From Staphylococcus pragensis (GTDB lineage: Bacteria; Bacillota; Bacilli; Staphylococcales; Staphylococcaceae): a stretch of 64,000 nucleotides of DNA. Each line of letters opens with the position of its first letter. The stretch's first letter is position 1. The position numbers and the translations under genes are program-made. Shown here piece by piece: positions 42,240 to 52,237 of this stretch. The stretch is from positions 992,001 to 1,056,000 of the forward strand of contig NZ_SRPJ01000001.1 of assembly GCF_004785665.1 (NCBI RefSeq), written 5' to 3'. The notes under the pieces are model-generated. The model was not told the DNA's origin and did not search any database. It saw only the letters and a program-made list of their open reading frames with translations.

Positions 42240-43376
42240 TTATTTAAGCAACTCCTTTATTTCAATATATATTGATTTAAACTTTTCTTTAAATTGATTA
42301 ATATCTTCCTGCGTCGTTGTATCTCCAAGTGATAATCGTATACTGCCTTCTATTTTTTCTTCACGAATGTTCATGGCTAATAATACTTCATTTAATTTAC
42401 CTCGTTTTGATGAACAAGCACTTGTCGTCGAAACCATGATATCTAGTTTCGAAAAGGCATTGACAAGTACTTCTCCTTTCACACCCGGAAAGGCAATGTT
42501 TAAAATTTGCGGTGCACCATTTTCAGGTGAATTAATATAGACACCCTGATAATCTTTAAAATATGAACGTAATTCTTCATTATATGACGCTAACTTATTA
42601 TGGCGTTCGTCTAAATTATTTACAGCTATGTCAATTGCTTTCACTAATGAAACATCCATTGCTAGATTAACTGTACCACTACGCACACCATATTCTTGAC
42701 CTCCGCCATGAACGATTGGCTCAAGTTTTTCTTTATTATCTATTAATAACAATCCTTGTCCTTTAAGACCATTAAATTTATGACCACTAAAACTTACACT
42801 ATTCACACCTGAAAGCGTCATCGGAACTTTTCCTAAAGCTTGAACAGCATCTACATGTAAGTGCGCTTTCGGATACTGCTTTAATAATTCTACTATTTGG
42901 TCAATGGGTTGAATTTGTCCCATAATGTTATTCACGTACATACAAGTAACGAGTCCTACTTTATCATTCATTAGAGAAGATAAATGCTCCATATCAATTT
43001 GACCATTCTCTTTGATATTGACGTATTTTAAAACAAAGCCTTGTGTTTCCAAATAACGCATTACTTCTAACACAGAAGGATGTTCTAAGACAGAGGTAAT
43101 AATTTCATTCGCAAATTGCTTTTTACGTAATGCCACGCCTTTTAAAGCGATATTGTTAGATTCTGTTGCCCCACTTGTAAATATGACATCAAATTGTTGT
43201 TTACCAAATAAAAGTTGATTAATACGCTCTTTAGCTTGGTTTAATACTTTTTCAGCTTGTAAGCCCATTTTATGTGGACTATTTGGATTATAATAAACAG
43301 ATTCATTAACTTTAACAAACGAATCTAATACTGCTTTATGAGGTTTAGTAGTTGCGGCATTGTCCAAATAAATCAT
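42240..43376 (-). CDS. Cysteine desulfurase, NifS/IscS-like (NifZ-type)
   Basis: PLP enzyme that forms an enzyme persulfide from cysteine. 378 aa. PLP-lysine in SFSGHKFNGLKGQG (~197), aminotransferase class V signatures, and the catalytic Cys on a mobile loop in TTSACSSKRGK (~325). In Bacillus the paralogue encoded beside thiI (NifZ) serves 4-thiouridine synthesis; the abutting thiI gene here supports the same role. Start at the ATG giving MIYLDNAATT; an in-frame TTG 9 nt earlier exists. Confidence 0.93.
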   Translation of the reverse strand: MIYLDNAATTKPHKAVLDSFVKVNESVYYNPNSPHKMGLQAEKVLNQAKERINQLLFGKQQFDVIFTSGATESNNIALKGVALRKKQFANEIITSVLEHPSVLEVMRYLETQGFVLKYVNIKENGQIDMEHLSSLMNDKVGLVTCMYVNNIMGQIQPIDQIVELLKQYPKAHLHVDAVQALGKVPMTLSGVNSVSFSGHKFNGLKGQGLLLIDNKEKLEPIVHGGGQEYGVRSGTVNLAMDVSLVKAIDIAVNNLDERHNKLASYNEELRSYFKDYQGVYINSPENGAPQILNIAFPGVKGEVLVNAFSKLDIMVSTTSACSSKRGKLNEVLLAMNIREEKIEGSIRLSLGDTTTQEDINQFKEKFKSIYIEIKELLK

Positions 43377-43492
43377 TTGCAACACTCACTTTCAAATCAA
43401 ATATACTATTTAAAAAACGGGATTTAGTATACTCATAACTCCCCTTTTATAATTTTTTAAAATAGACACTAAAGCATTATACTATTTTTTAA

Positions 43493-43536
43493 CAAAAATT
43501 AAAGGCATGTATCCTATTTTTAAGGGATACATGCCT
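43493..43536 (-). terminator. ezrA terminator
   Basis: Perfect 12-bp stem AGGCATGTATCC / GGATACATGCCT (43503-43514 with 43525-43536), T-rich on the minus strand. Confidence 0.85.
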
Positions 43537-43553
43537 ATTATATGTGCTAATCT

Positions 43554-45248
43554 TTATTCTTTTGTAATTTCGTCTTCAATATATTTCGTAATACCAGGTT
43601 CAACACTTTCTAGTGCTTGTTCTGAGATTTCAATTGAGCGTTTGTAACGATTATTTTTAAATAAACGTTCCGCTTCATTTAAGCTTTTATCTACATTATT
43701 GTGATCTTTACGGTAACGGTTACCATATTGAATTAAACGTTCAGCATAAACTGCATTTACTAAAACATCATTTGCTTCATCTTCAAATGTGTTCATTTGA
43801 ATCACAATTTTAGATACTCTATCTTTTAATTGCTTAACATTAATTGGACGCTCACTAAATTGTTCATTTACATCTCGGACTTCATGATCAATTTCATTCT
43901 TCATAATCACGAAACGTTCTGGCACACTAGTTAAATTAGAAGCAAGCAATCTACGATAAACTTCTTCTTTTTTAGATTGAATTCTTAAAAGATGATCTTC
44001 TGCATCAGCTTCATCTTCTCTCATTTGAATAAGATGATTTTGTAATTTTTCTTGTTTTTCATTAATGACTTTTACATGGTCATCTAGATATTCTAAATTG
44101 TCTTTAACTTCACTATATCTTACAGCCGATTTAGACATTTCTTTAAGAATATCGTCATATACAGTCACTAAATTTTGAATTTCATTCTCATGTTGACGAA
44201 TACTATGAACGTCACTTTCATTAATAAAGTAATTCTCACGAATATAATCAATTTCAGTACGTAACGTATAGTTCATTTCTCTAGCTTTAAATAATTCATT
44301 AGTGATGTCTTCTTTAGTTTCTTCTACTTCATTTTTTGCTTTAACTTCATGTTCGATTAAATCATACATTTCATCAAGTTTATCATTGATTTGTTGAAGT
44401 TTATTATTCGCTTCATCTAATTCTAAGCGACTAATCATTGGTTCAACGAAATTCAATTCTGTTTTCAAACTTTGTAATGTACCATCAATTTTAACATGAT
44501 CTAAATCGTAGCCATTTACTTTTAAATCTCTACAACCGTATTTTAAATCTTGGAATTGACCTGGTAATTCTTTTTGAGCTTCTCTAATTAACTCAGGAAT
44601 TTCAGCCATATATTCTTTTGTTTCATTCATTGATTCATTTAATCCCATAATATGATTATGCGCTTGAACGTAATTACCTTCACTTTTAAGCATGTCATAT
44701 TGTTCTAATTCAGGCTCAAATGATTCAATTTGTTTTTCAAGGGGTGCTGCTGCCTCCCCAAATTGATGTCTATTCGCTAATACATCACGTTTCATTTCAC
44801 GATAATCCGTTTTACATTTGTTATAAACTTCTTCATTTTCTTTATGTAAAGCTAGGATTTCGTTTACTTCATCTACTTGAGCTTGATAACCCGCTTCGTA
44901 TCTGTCCATTAATTCATGCGCATCATCAATATCTGTTTGCGCTCCTGAAAATTGGAATTTATCAAGTTGAAGTTCAGCATCGTGAATCTTTTCTTCAACT
45001 GGTGCTAAATAATTGTTTGTATGATCTAAGGTGTCTTGTTTTAAAGCATCATATTTAGTTCTAGTTTCACCTTTTAAGTTTAATTCAGAAAGTTTCTCTA
45101 AATTTTTTTCAAAAGGTAGTTGTTGGATTTTTAATTTACGTTCTTCAGCTTCTTCAACAATTTTTCTCTTGCTAGAACGCATGTAGAACATAATACCAAC
45201 AGCAATCAATATGATGATTAATATTGCTAATATAATGATTACAGCCAT
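43554..45248 (-). CDS. ezrA: Septation ring formation regulator EzrA
   Basis: Membrane-anchored cell-division protein that interacts with FtsZ and early divisome proteins. 564 aa, single N-terminal TM (about 3-22, extracellular N-terminus) and a long cytoplasmic rod of spectrin-like coiled coils to the end. Sequence is rich in Glu, Asn and Lys with heptad patterns throughout. GGAGGAG precedes the ATG. Monocistronic. Confidence 0.95.
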   Translation of the reverse strand: MAVIIILAILIIILIAVGIMFYMRSSKRKIVEEAEERKLKIQQLPFEKNLEKLSELNLKGETRTKYDALKQDTLDHTNNYLAPVEEKIHDAELQLDKFQFSGAQTDIDDAHELMDRYEAGYQAQVDEVNEILALHKENEEVYNKCKTDYREMKRDVLANRHQFGEAAAPLEKQIESFEPELEQYDMLKSEGNYVQAHNHIMGLNESMNETKEYMAEIPELIREAQKELPGQFQDLKYGCRDLKVNGYDLDHVKIDGTLQSLKTELNFVEPMISRLELDEANNKLQQINDKLDEMYDLIEHEVKAKNEVEETKEDITNELFKAREMNYTLRTEIDYIRENYFINESDVHSIRQHENEIQNLVTVYDDILKEMSKSAVRYSEVKDNLEYLDDHVKVINEKQEKLQNHLIQMREDEADAEDHLLRIQSKKEEVYRRLLASNLTSVPERFVIMKNEIDHEVRDVNEQFSERPINVKQLKDRVSKIVIQMNTFEDEANDVLVNAVYAERLIQYGNRYRKDHNNVDKSLNEAERLFKNNRYKRSIEISEQALESVEPGITKYIEDEITKE

Positions 45249-45377
45249 CTCATTCTCCTCCTATGTTAACATCATTATAACGTAACTTTCCCTTTCATTA
45301 AAATAAAAATTAAATGAATTGATAGATTATTTTTTCACTTTATACTTATTTGTAAAATAATTGAATGAGGTATTCTT

Positions 45378-45845
45378 ATGACAGTTATCAAAGAAACAAA
45401 TTATAGCCTGTTAGAAAAGCAACTTGCTAGTCTAATTGAAGATGAATCAAATTTAATAGCCATCTTAAGTAATACATCTGCTTTACTTAATGATACGTTA
45501 GATCAAGTAAACTGGGTAGGTTTCTATTTAATAGAAAATAATGAACTTATCTTAGGACCTTTCCAAGGCCATCCAGCTTGTGTTCATATCGCAATTGGTA
45601 AAGGCGTATGTGGCACAGCTGTATCAGAAGATAAAACACAATTAGTTGCAGACGTTCACGCGTTTCCTGGTCATATTGCTTGCGATGCTAATAGTAATTC
45701 TGAAATTGTAGTTCCTATCCATAAAAATGGAGAAATTATTGGTGTATTAGATATTGATGCTCCTATAAAAAATCGTTTCACAAAAGAAGACCAACAAGGT
45801 TTAGAAGCGATTGTATCTATTTTAGAAAATCAATTATCAAAATAA
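45378..45845 (+). CDS. Free methionine-(R)-sulfoxide reductase, GAF domain
   Basis: 155-aa GAF protein of the fRMsr (MsrC/YtsP) family, which reduces free Met-R-sulfoxide through thioredoxin. The three family cysteines are present: C68 in HPACVHI, C78 in GKGVCGT and C102 in HIACDANS; the fold ends with VVPIHKNGEIIGVLDID. GAGG precedes the ATG. Divergent from ezrA and upstream of rpsD, the same neighbourhood as in Bacillus. Confidence 0.92.
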   Translation: MTVIKETNYSLLEKQLASLIEDESNLIAILSNTSALLNDTLDQVNWVGFYLIENNELILGPFQGHPACVHIAIGKGVCGTAVSEDKTQLVADVHAFPGHIACDANSNSEIVVPIHKNGEIIGVLDIDAPIKNRFTKEDQQGLEAIVSILENQLSK

Positions 45846-45856
45846 CGATAAATGTA

Positions 45857-45884
45857 TTGACACATATAAAAATACTGGTACAAT
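45857..45884 (+). promoter_or_regulatory. rpsD promoter
   Basis: TTGACA (45857-45862), 16 nt, TACAAT (45879-45884). Transcription from about 45891 gives a 180-nt leader. Confidence 0.75.
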
Positions 45885-45890
45885 GGAATT

Positions 45891-46062
45891 TGTGTGAATT
45901 AACGAAAATAGCAGTTGTATATTATTGAGCGCTATGTTGTTCCCGAAGCGGACGTGTCATGTAACTGGAGCTATAAGGTGAAGACACATAAAACAACATA
46001 TCTTGATGAGCATACAACACTCTTTTTTGTTTTTTCATAACAACAAAAAAGAAAAAGGAGGA
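45891..46062 (+). ncRNA. rpsD leader, S4-type autoregulatory RNA
   Basis: Nested complementary arms can be read: GTTGTAT (45914-45920) with ATACAAC (46012-46018), ATGTTGTT (45934-45941) with AACAACAT (45992-45999), and GTGTC (45954-45958) with GACAC (45983-45987). An A/U-only hairpin (46021-46031 with 46042-46052) ends just before the AAGGAGGAG ribosome site. Firmicutes rpsD is known to be repressed by S4 binding its leader; the match to that fold is inferred from position and structure. Confidence 0.7.
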
Positions 46063-46070
46063 GTCTTATT

Positions 46071-46673
46071 ATGGCTCGATTCAGAGGTTCAAACTGGAAA
46101 AAATCTCGTCGTTTAGGTATCTCTTTAAGTGGTACTGGTAAAGAATTAGAAAAACGTCCTTACGCACCAGGACAACATGGTCCAAACCAACGTAAAAAAT
46201 TATCAGAGTATGGTTTACAATTACGTGAAAAACAAAAATTACGTTACTTATATGGAATGACTGAAAGACAATTCCGTAACACATTCGACATCGCTGGTAA
46301 ACAACACGGTGTACACGGTGAAAACTTCATGATCTTATTAGCTAGTCGTTTAGATGCAGTTGTTTATGCATTAGGTTTAGCTCGTACTCGCCGTCAAGCT
46401 CGTCAATTAGTTGGTCACGGTCACGTTGAAGTTGATGGTCGTCGCGTTGACATCCCATCATACTCATTAAAACCTGGTCAAGTTATCACTGTACGTGAAA
46501 AATCTCAAAACTTAGACATCATCAAAGAATCAGTTGAAATTAATAATTTCGTACCTGAATACTTAGACTTCGATGCAGACAGCTTAAAAGGTACTTTCGT
46601 ACGTTTACCTGAACGTAGCGAATTACCAGCTGAAATCAACGAACAATTAATCGTTGAGTACTACTCAAGATAA
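46071..46673 (+). CDS. rpsD: 30S ribosomal protein S4
   Basis: Primary 16S rRNA-binding protein that starts assembly of the 30S body and autoregulates its own mRNA. 200 aa. N-terminal rRNA-binding region ([16 protein letters not shown]...), central S4 RNA-binding domain ([34 protein letters not shown], ~92-125). Lacks the N-terminal zinc cysteines, as in one paralogue class. Strong GGAGGAG site. Unlinked to rpoA, as usual in Firmicutes. Confidence 0.97.
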   Translation: MARFRGSNWKKSRRLGISLSGTGKELEKRPYAPGQHGPNQRKKLSEYGLQLREKQKLRYLYGMTERQFRNTFDIAGKQHGVHGENFMILLASRLDAVVYALGLARTRRQARQLVGHGHVEVDGRRVDIPSYSLKPGQVITVREKSQNLDIIKESVEINNFVPEYLDFDADSLKGTFVRLPERSELPAEINEQLIVEYYSR

Positions 46674-46687
46674 GTTGCGTAGTATTA

Positions 46688-46722
46688 AACCACCCTTTCC
46701 TTTTGGATTGGGTGGTTTTTTA
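46688..46722 (+). terminator. rpsD terminator
   Basis: AACCACCC (46688-46695) pairs with GGGTGGTT (46710-46717) followed by T residues. Confidence 0.9.
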
Positions 46723-46727
46723 TATCT

Positions 46728-47495
46728 TCATAATTTAAATAATTCATCTGGAATATCAGAAATAATACCGTCTACCCCTAAGTTAATCAATTTTTTAACA
46801 TCCTTCGCTTTATTAACTGTATAAGGAATAACGTTTAAACCATTCTCATGTGCGTGAGTCATAAATTTTTTATTTACCAACTTATAATTAGGATTCACAA
46901 ACGTCGCATATTCAGCAATCTCTTCAAAGTTAGGTAATTTATACCAATATTTCTTTTTACTAACCAATACTCCTAATTGATAACTACTCTGTAATGTAGA
47001 AAGACGTTTAACGCTCCCAGCATCAAATGATTGAAGAATCGCTTTATGTGATGGCACTTGATGTGCTTTTAATCGCTGTAGAACTGCTTCCTCAATGCCA
47101 GGATATTGACTTGGCACCTTTAACTCTATTAATAATTTTTTGGAGTAATGATTAAATACTTCTAACACTTCATCAAACGTAGATATTTTTGTATTTGAAA
47201 AGGCTTTGCTATGTTTAACACCAAAGTCAAAGTTTCTAAGTTCTTCAAGCGTATAGTCCATTACTTTCCCTTTTCCATTAGACGTACGATCAATCGTATC
47301 ATCATGAATCACTACTAATTCTTTATCTTTAGTAAAATGCACATCTATTTCTAACATGTCAATGTGTTGCATTAATGCCGCTTTAAATCCTTCAATGGTA
47401 TTTTCAGGATAGCGATGAGACAATCCACGATGCGCTACAATTTGAAACGCAGCATTGGTTTTAATTATTTTCATATAAAGACACCTTTCTTTCAT
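46728..47495 (-). CDS. Glycerophosphodiester phosphodiesterase family protein
   Basis: TIM-barrel GDPD enzyme that hydrolyses glycerophosphodiesters to glycerol-3-phosphate and an alcohol. Catalytic signatures IVAHRGLSHRYPENT (His, Arg, Glu) and LEIDVHFTKDKELVVIHDDTIDRT (Glu, Asp, His) are complete; C-terminal GVDGIISDIPD closes the barrel. No signal peptide, so cytosolic. Start is ambiguous: the ATG at 47495 has GAGGTG, and an ATG at 47474 (MKIIKTN) has AAAGGTG; both are plausible (255 or 248 aa). Confidence 0.9.
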   Translation of the reverse strand: MKERCLYMKIIKTNAAFQIVAHRGLSHRYPENTIEGFKAALMQHIDMLEIDVHFTKDKELVVIHDDTIDRTSNGKGKVMDYTLEELRNFDFGVKHSKAFSNTKISTFDEVLEVFNHYSKKLLIELKVPSQYPGIEEAVLQRLKAHQVPSHKAILQSFDAGSVKRLSTLQSSYQLGVLVSKKKYWYKLPNFEEIAEYATFVNPNYKLVNKKFMTHAHENGLNVIPYTVNKAKDVKKLINLGVDGIISDIPDELFKL

Positions 47496-47553
47496 CTTGC
47501 ACCTCTTTCAACTAAACTTAAGTTAACACACAATTTACGGAGGTCAAACTGAT

Positions 47554-47994
47554 ATGGTGAAACATGATTTCGAAGTTCAAACTAAATGGCGAGGTGGTCG
47601 CGAAGAAGTAGGTTCAGTGAATGGCGATGTCATTTCTGAACACATTTCAATTCCTGCTCCTTTAGGTGGTAATGGCACTGGTACAAATCCAGATGAATTA
47701 TTAGTAGCTGCCGCTTCTTCTTGCTATATTATCTCCCTAGCCGCTACGCTTGAAAGAGCTAAATTTACAAATATAGATTTAACGATTAAGACCATTGGTA
47801 CTGCTCTTTTTGAAAATGGAAAATTCAAAATGGATAAGATTACTCACTATCCTTCTATTACTGTTTCAAGTGATGAAAAATCAACTTTAGAAAAACGTTT
47901 ACCTAAATTATTAACAATTGCGGATAATAACTGTATGATTTCAAATTCTATTCGCAATAATGTAACTATCGATATTCAACCTACTATTGAATAA
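47554..47994 (+). CDS. OsmC/Ohr family protein
   Basis: 146-aa peroxiredoxin-like protein of the OsmC superfamily. The family's two cysteines are in SSCYIISLAATLERA (~58) and DNNCMISNSIRNN (~130), with the GTNPDELLVAAASSC helix. Such proteins detoxify organic hydroperoxides; the YhfA/OsmC-like subgroup is less well defined. GGAGG precedes the ATG. Divergent from the phosphodiesterase. Confidence 0.87.
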   Translation: MVKHDFEVQTKWRGGREEVGSVNGDVISEHISIPAPLGGNGTGTNPDELLVAAASSCYIISLAATLERAKFTNIDLTIKTIGTALFENGKFKMDKITHYPSITVSSDEKSTLEKRLPKLLTIADNNCMISNSIRNNVTIDIQPTIE

Positions 47995-48104
47995 AAAACC
48001 TTGATCTCACTATGTTTTATAGTGAGATTATTTAATCCTCTTTTAAATTGTCAGAATATTTGTTAAAATAATTAAATCTTATTCATGTGGGAGGAAATTT
48101 AACT

Positions 48105-49265
48105 ATGTATTATTATGAACCTTTATTACTTACACCAGGACCAACGCCAGTCCCTCCAGAAATTAATCACGCGATGAATTTACCAATGGTAGGTCACCGT
48201 TCTCCAGATTTTGAAGCAATTGCTAAAGAAGCTTTTAATAATTTGAAACCTATCTTTGGTACACAAAATGAAGTCATGATATTAACTTCAAGCGGGACAA
48301 GTGTGCTTGAAGCTAGTATGTTAAATATCGTGAATCCAGAAGACCATTTTGTAGTCATCGTTTCTGGTGCATTTGGCAATCGCTTTAAACAAATTGCGGA
48401 AACATATTATAAAAATGTGCATATTTATAATGTTGAATGGGGTAAAGCAGTCAATGTCGACGAATTTATTCAATTCCTTTCTTCAATTAACCACAAGATA
48501 ACTGCAGTCTTTACTCAATATTGCGAAACTTCTACTGCTGTACTTCATCCAGTTGGAGAATTAGGGAAAGCTATCAAAGCGTTTGATAGTGAAATTTATT
48601 ATGTAGTAGATGGCGTAAGCTGTATTGGCGCAGTTGATGTAAATCTTGAAAGAGATGATATTGATGTCCTCGTATCAGGCAGTCAAAAAGCTCTAATGCT
48701 ACCTCCTGGACTTGCTTTTGTCGCTTATAATCAACGTGCTCAGCAACGATTTAGTGACGTTACTACCCCACGATTCTATTTAAATTTAAATAAATACTTT
48801 GATTCACTTCAACAACATTCAACACCTTTCACTCCGAATGTAGGACTATTTAGAGCTATTAATGCTTATGCAGCTTTAGTTAAGAAAGAAGGATTTAATA
48901 ATACGATAGCAAGACATAACACGATTAAAAATGCGTTGAGAGCTGCGTTGAAAAAACTTGATTTAGGCTTATTAGTGGAAGATGCTTATGCTTCTCCTAC
49001 TGTTACGTCTTTCGTACCTAAAGACGAAGCGGAAGTTAAACACATTAAAAATACTTTAAAATCTCAATTTAATATCACTATTGCCGGTGGACAAGGAAAG
49101 TTAAAAGGTAAAATATTGCGTATTGGTCATATGGGTAAAGTGTCTCCATTTGATATTTTATCTGTAGTAACTGCATTAGAACTTATTCTGACAGACTATC
49201 GCAAAGTCAATTATATTGGTAAAGCAACTACTAAATATACGGAGGTCATCCAACATGACGCATAA
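48105..49265 (+). CDS. Class V aminotransferase (serine-pyruvate/alanine-glyoxylate type)
   Basis: PLP aminotransferase of 386 aa. N-terminal LLLTPGPTPVPPEI, cofactor region TSSGTSVLEASMLN, VDGVSCIGAVD and PLP-lysine in SGSQKALMLPPGLAF (~193). The ATG at 48105 follows GGGAGG. It overlaps serA by 11 bp, so the two are co-translated. The pairing suggests that it transaminates 3-phosphohydroxypyruvate (the SerC step) in serine synthesis, as proposed for similar pairs in archaea and methanogens; a catabolic serine-glyoxylate role remains possible. Confidence 0.85.
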   Translation: MYYYEPLLLTPGPTPVPPEINHAMNLPMVGHRSPDFEAIAKEAFNNLKPIFGTQNEVMILTSSGTSVLEASMLNIVNPEDHFVVIVSGAFGNRFKQIAETYYKNVHIYNVEWGKAVNVDEFIQFLSSINHKITAVFTQYCETSTAVLHPVGELGKAIKAFDSEIYYVVDGVSCIGAVDVNLERDDIDVLVSGSQKALMLPPGLAFVAYNQRAQQRFSDVTTPRFYLNLNKYFDSLQQHSTPFTPNVGLFRAINAYAALVKKEGFNNTIARHNTIKNALRAALKKLDLGLLVEDAYASPTVTSFVPKDEAEVKHIKNTLKSQFNITIAGGQGKLKGKILRIGHMGKVSPFDILSVVTALELILTDYRKVNYIGKATTKYTEVIQHDA

Positions 49266-50853
49266 AATTTTAGTTTCAGACCCTATTTCTGAAGAAGGTT
49301 TACATAGTTTACTCTCTCACCCTGATTTTGAAGTCGAGATAAATACAGATTTAACACCCGAACAATTAGTTGATATCATCCCACAATATGAAGGTTTAAT
49401 CGTGCGTAGTCAAACACAAGTTACTGCTGAAGTCATTAATCAAGCCCAACAGTTAAAAGTTATCGCTCGTGCAGGTGTAGGTGTAGATAATATTGATATT
49501 GAAGCAGCTACATTGAAAGGAATTTTAGTCGTTAACGCACCTGACGGAAATACGATTTCAGCTACTGAACATTCAGTGGCTATGATTTTAGCAATGGCGC
49601 GTAATATCCCTCAAGCCCATGCTTCTTTGAAAAGTAAGGAATGGAACCGTAAAGCTTTCAAAGGTGTAGAACTATATCAAAAAACATTAGGTGTCATCGG
49701 TGCAGGACGAATAGGATTAGGTGTAGCTAAAAGACTTCAAAGCTTCGGCATGAAAGTTTTAGCATTTGATCCCTACTTAACTGAAGAAAAAGCGCAACAA
49801 TTAGACATTCAATTAGCTACAGTAGATGAAATCGCTACTAATGCTGATTTCGTTACTGTACATACACCTCTAACACCTAAAACGCGTGGTATTATCAATG
49901 CGGATTTCTTTGCTAAAGCAAAACCTTCACTACAAATTATTAATGTAGCTAGAGGTGGCATTATTGATGAGCAGGATTTACTTAACGCATTGAATAATAA
50001 TCAAATTGCACATGCAGCTTTAGATGTGTTCGAACACGAACCTTCTACCTCTTCACCTTTATTAGATCATGATAAAGTGATTGTTACACCTCATTTAGGC
50101 GCTTCAACTGTAGAAGCTCAAGAAAAAGTAGCAATCTCAGTAGCAAATGAAATGATTGATATTTTAGAAAACGGAAACGTTACAAATGCAGTTAATGCAC
50201 CAAGATTAAATTTAAATAATATTGATAAAGCGACTCAACAATGGATTGAAGTTGGAGAATTGTCTGGCGAATTGGCTATCCAATTATTAGAAGATGCGCC
50301 TAGAGAAGTTAAGATTACCTTCAACGGAGAAGTGAGTAAAAAAGAAACAGATTTAATTATTCGTTCTATAGTTACTCGTATTTTACAACAAGATTTAGGT
50401 GAACGTGTGAACTTAATTAATGCTATGGCTTTATTAAAAGAACAAGGCGTAACACATCATATTGAAGACCGTGCTTCTCAAGGAACGTTTAGTAACTATA
50501 TCCAAGTTCACTTAATTGGAGATAAAGAAGAAGTTAAAATCGGGGCGACAGTTATTTCAGGCTTTGGCCCACGTATTGTACGTATTAATGATTTCTCAGT
50601 TGATTTTAAACCTAACGCTTATCAATTCATTTCATACCATGCAGATAAACCTGGTATGGTCGGATTAACAGGCCAATTATTAGGTAAACATGATATTAAT
50701 ATCGCATCAATGTCTCTAGGACGTCATAGCGAAGGTGGCCAAGCGATGATGGTGCTTTCAGTTGACCAACCTGTAACTCAAGAAGTTATTAATGAATTAT
50801 ATAAATCTGGTGGTTTTGATAAAATTTATGGTACTACTTTATCAGTAAAATAA
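49255..50853 (+). CDS. serA: D-3-phosphoglycerate dehydrogenase
   Basis: First step of serine synthesis. 532 aa, the long type I form. Catalytic/NAD domain (1-~310) with GLIVRSQTQVTAEVI, GVIGAGRIGLGVAKRLQ, and NVARGGIIDE; an intervening (ASB) domain (~315-450), and a C-terminal ACT domain (ADKPGMVGLTGQLLGKHDINI...) that usually binds serine for feedback inhibition. The ATG at 49255 has GGAGG upstream inside the aminotransferase gene, and the two frames overlap by 11 bp. Confidence 0.95.
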   Translation: MTHKILVSDPISEEGLHSLLSHPDFEVEINTDLTPEQLVDIIPQYEGLIVRSQTQVTAEVINQAQQLKVIARAGVGVDNIDIEAATLKGILVVNAPDGNTISATEHSVAMILAMARNIPQAHASLKSKEWNRKAFKGVELYQKTLGVIGAGRIGLGVAKRLQSFGMKVLAFDPYLTEEKAQQLDIQLATVDEIATNADFVTVHTPLTPKTRGIINADFFAKAKPSLQIINVARGGIIDEQDLLNALNNNQIAHAALDVFEHEPSTSSPLLDHDKVIVTPHLGASTVEAQEKVAISVANEMIDILENGNVTNAVNAPRLNLNNIDKATQQWIEVGELSGELAIQLLEDAPREVKITFNGEVSKKETDLIIRSIVTRILQQDLGERVNLINAMALLKEQGVTHHIEDRASQGTFSNYIQVHLIGDKEEVKIGATVISGFGPRIVRINDFSVDFKPNAYQFISYHADKPGMVGLTGQLLGKHDINIASMSLGRHSEGGQAMMVLSVDQPVTQEVINELYKSGGFDKIYGTTLSVK

Positions 50854-50865
50854 ATACATTATAAA

Positions 50866-50901
50866 AGCTCGTAGATGAAATAAATATTCATCTACGAGCT
50901 A
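50866..50901. terminator. Convergent terminator, serA / HAD gene
   Basis: Perfect 14-bp stem AGCTCGTAGATGAA / TTCATCTACGAGCT (50866-50879 with 50887-50900). Tails are only moderately T-rich on either side. Confidence 0.75.
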
Positions 50902-50904
50902 AAC

Positions 50905-52029
50905 TTATAATAAAATATCACGAATTTTTCCAACGTGATCTACGATATAGTCTGCATGATATTGCTCTAATTCTTCACGAGCTTCTTTCCCTTTTAAGCC
51001 TGTTAATGTGCCTATGAACGTAGCATCTATTTTTTTCGCACATAATAAATCTGCTAAAGAGTCACCCACGATATATACCTCTTCTTTATTAACAATATTT
51101 TCTTGCTCAGTGATATACGTTTTATAATCCGGTTTATGGTTACCATTGAGGGTTGCAATATAACAAAACGGATTAGGTTTACCTAAAGGAATATATTGTG
51201 GGTATTCTCTTTCAGCTTCAAGCACATCACTAGCAGTTACAATGTTACTTTTATCGAAATATTTTAAAAGACCAAGTGCTTCAAATGGTACTATCGTTTC
51301 TGTTTTAGGACGCCCTGTTGCAATGGCTAATTGATAACCCGCTTCTTGTAAATCATGTAATAAGGTTTTGACTTCCTCCACAGGTCTTAAAATAATTTCA
51401 TCATAAATGAATCCTTCTTTTTGATTGTTAATAGGTGTTTTATTTTCAACTTCTTTGAACAACTTTCCGCCTAAATACCAATTTTGATAAACTTCTCTAG
51501 ATAATTGCCATAGAGGACCCTTAAGTTTAAATATGCTGGTATCATCTAAATTTAGTTGCAATTGAGCATAGTGTTCTAAAGCTGCATATACATTTGCCTT
51601 GCCACTTTCAATATTTTTAATAAAAGATAGAGGCGCTTCATATTGAATTTCTATGTCTTTGTTAATGAAAGTTTGTAAATGCTGTAGATCATCTTGAGAC
51701 ATAGATTTTAGTTGTAAAAATGGATTAACAACTTGCGCACCTAACTCTTTTAATATATGTATAAAATGAATACTAAACACGACAAATAACATATCCCAAT
51801 TGGAATTAAGACCCATTGATTTTAATTGTTTTAAAATGTGATCATCTTGAAACACTCTATTTCTTACTTCTTCAATCAGTTCATCATTCATATTCTCAAA
51901 ATTAATTGATTTATCTAAACCAAGAAAAGTTCCACTCTTAAGCAATTCTTCTACAGTTAGCGCTGAAACATCAAAACAGCGTTCCTCACTTAAAAATACC
52001 CCATCTACATCAAATAATATTGACTTCAT
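50905..52029 (-). CDS. HAD-family hydrolase (374 aa)
   Basis: Haloacid-dehalogenase-type phosphatase. Motif I ILFDVDGVFLSEE (nucleophile D7, D9), motif II ATGRPKTE (~247) and motif IV VGDSLADLLCAKK (~335), with a large cap domain (~30-220) between motifs I and II. The ATG at 52029 follows GGGGGAG. Its place beside serA invites the idea of phosphoserine phosphatase, but the cap is much larger than that of SerB and the gene is convergent, so I leave the substrate open. Confidence 0.8.
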   Translation of the reverse strand: MKSILFDVDGVFLSEERCFDVSALTVEELLKSGTFLGLDKSINFENMNDELIEEVRNRVFQDDHILKQLKSMGLNSNWDMLFVVFSIHFIHILKELGAQVVNPFLQLKSMSQDDLQHLQTFINKDIEIQYEAPLSFIKNIESGKANVYAALEHYAQLQLNLDDTSIFKLKGPLWQLSREVYQNWYLGGKLFKEVENKTPINNQKEGFIYDEIILRPVEEVKTLLHDLQEAGYQLAIATGRPKTETIVPFEALGLLKYFDKSNIVTASDVLEAEREYPQYIPLGKPNPFCYIATLNGNHKPDYKTYITEQENIVNKEEVYIVGDSLADLLCAKKIDATFIGTLTGLKGKEAREELEQYHADYIVDHVGKIRDILL

Positions 52030-52103
52030 TTCACCGCTCCCCCTAATTTTAAATATTCTGATACTTTTAATCATAACTAACCTATGATTAAAGTCAATAT
52101 ACT

Positions 52104-52152
52104 AAAAAAAGAAACCAGCATGATATATAAATGATTACATATCATACCGGTT
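52104..52152 (-). terminator. PTS gene terminator
   Basis: 14-bp stem with wobbles (52152-52139 with 52126-52113) and seven T on the minus strand. Confidence 0.8.
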
Positions 52153-52237
52153 ATCTGAACAACATATATTTATCAATATGGTTTTATCTTATCAGACTAC
52201 TAAGACATATATTGTCTGTTTAATTAATTCTTGAAAA

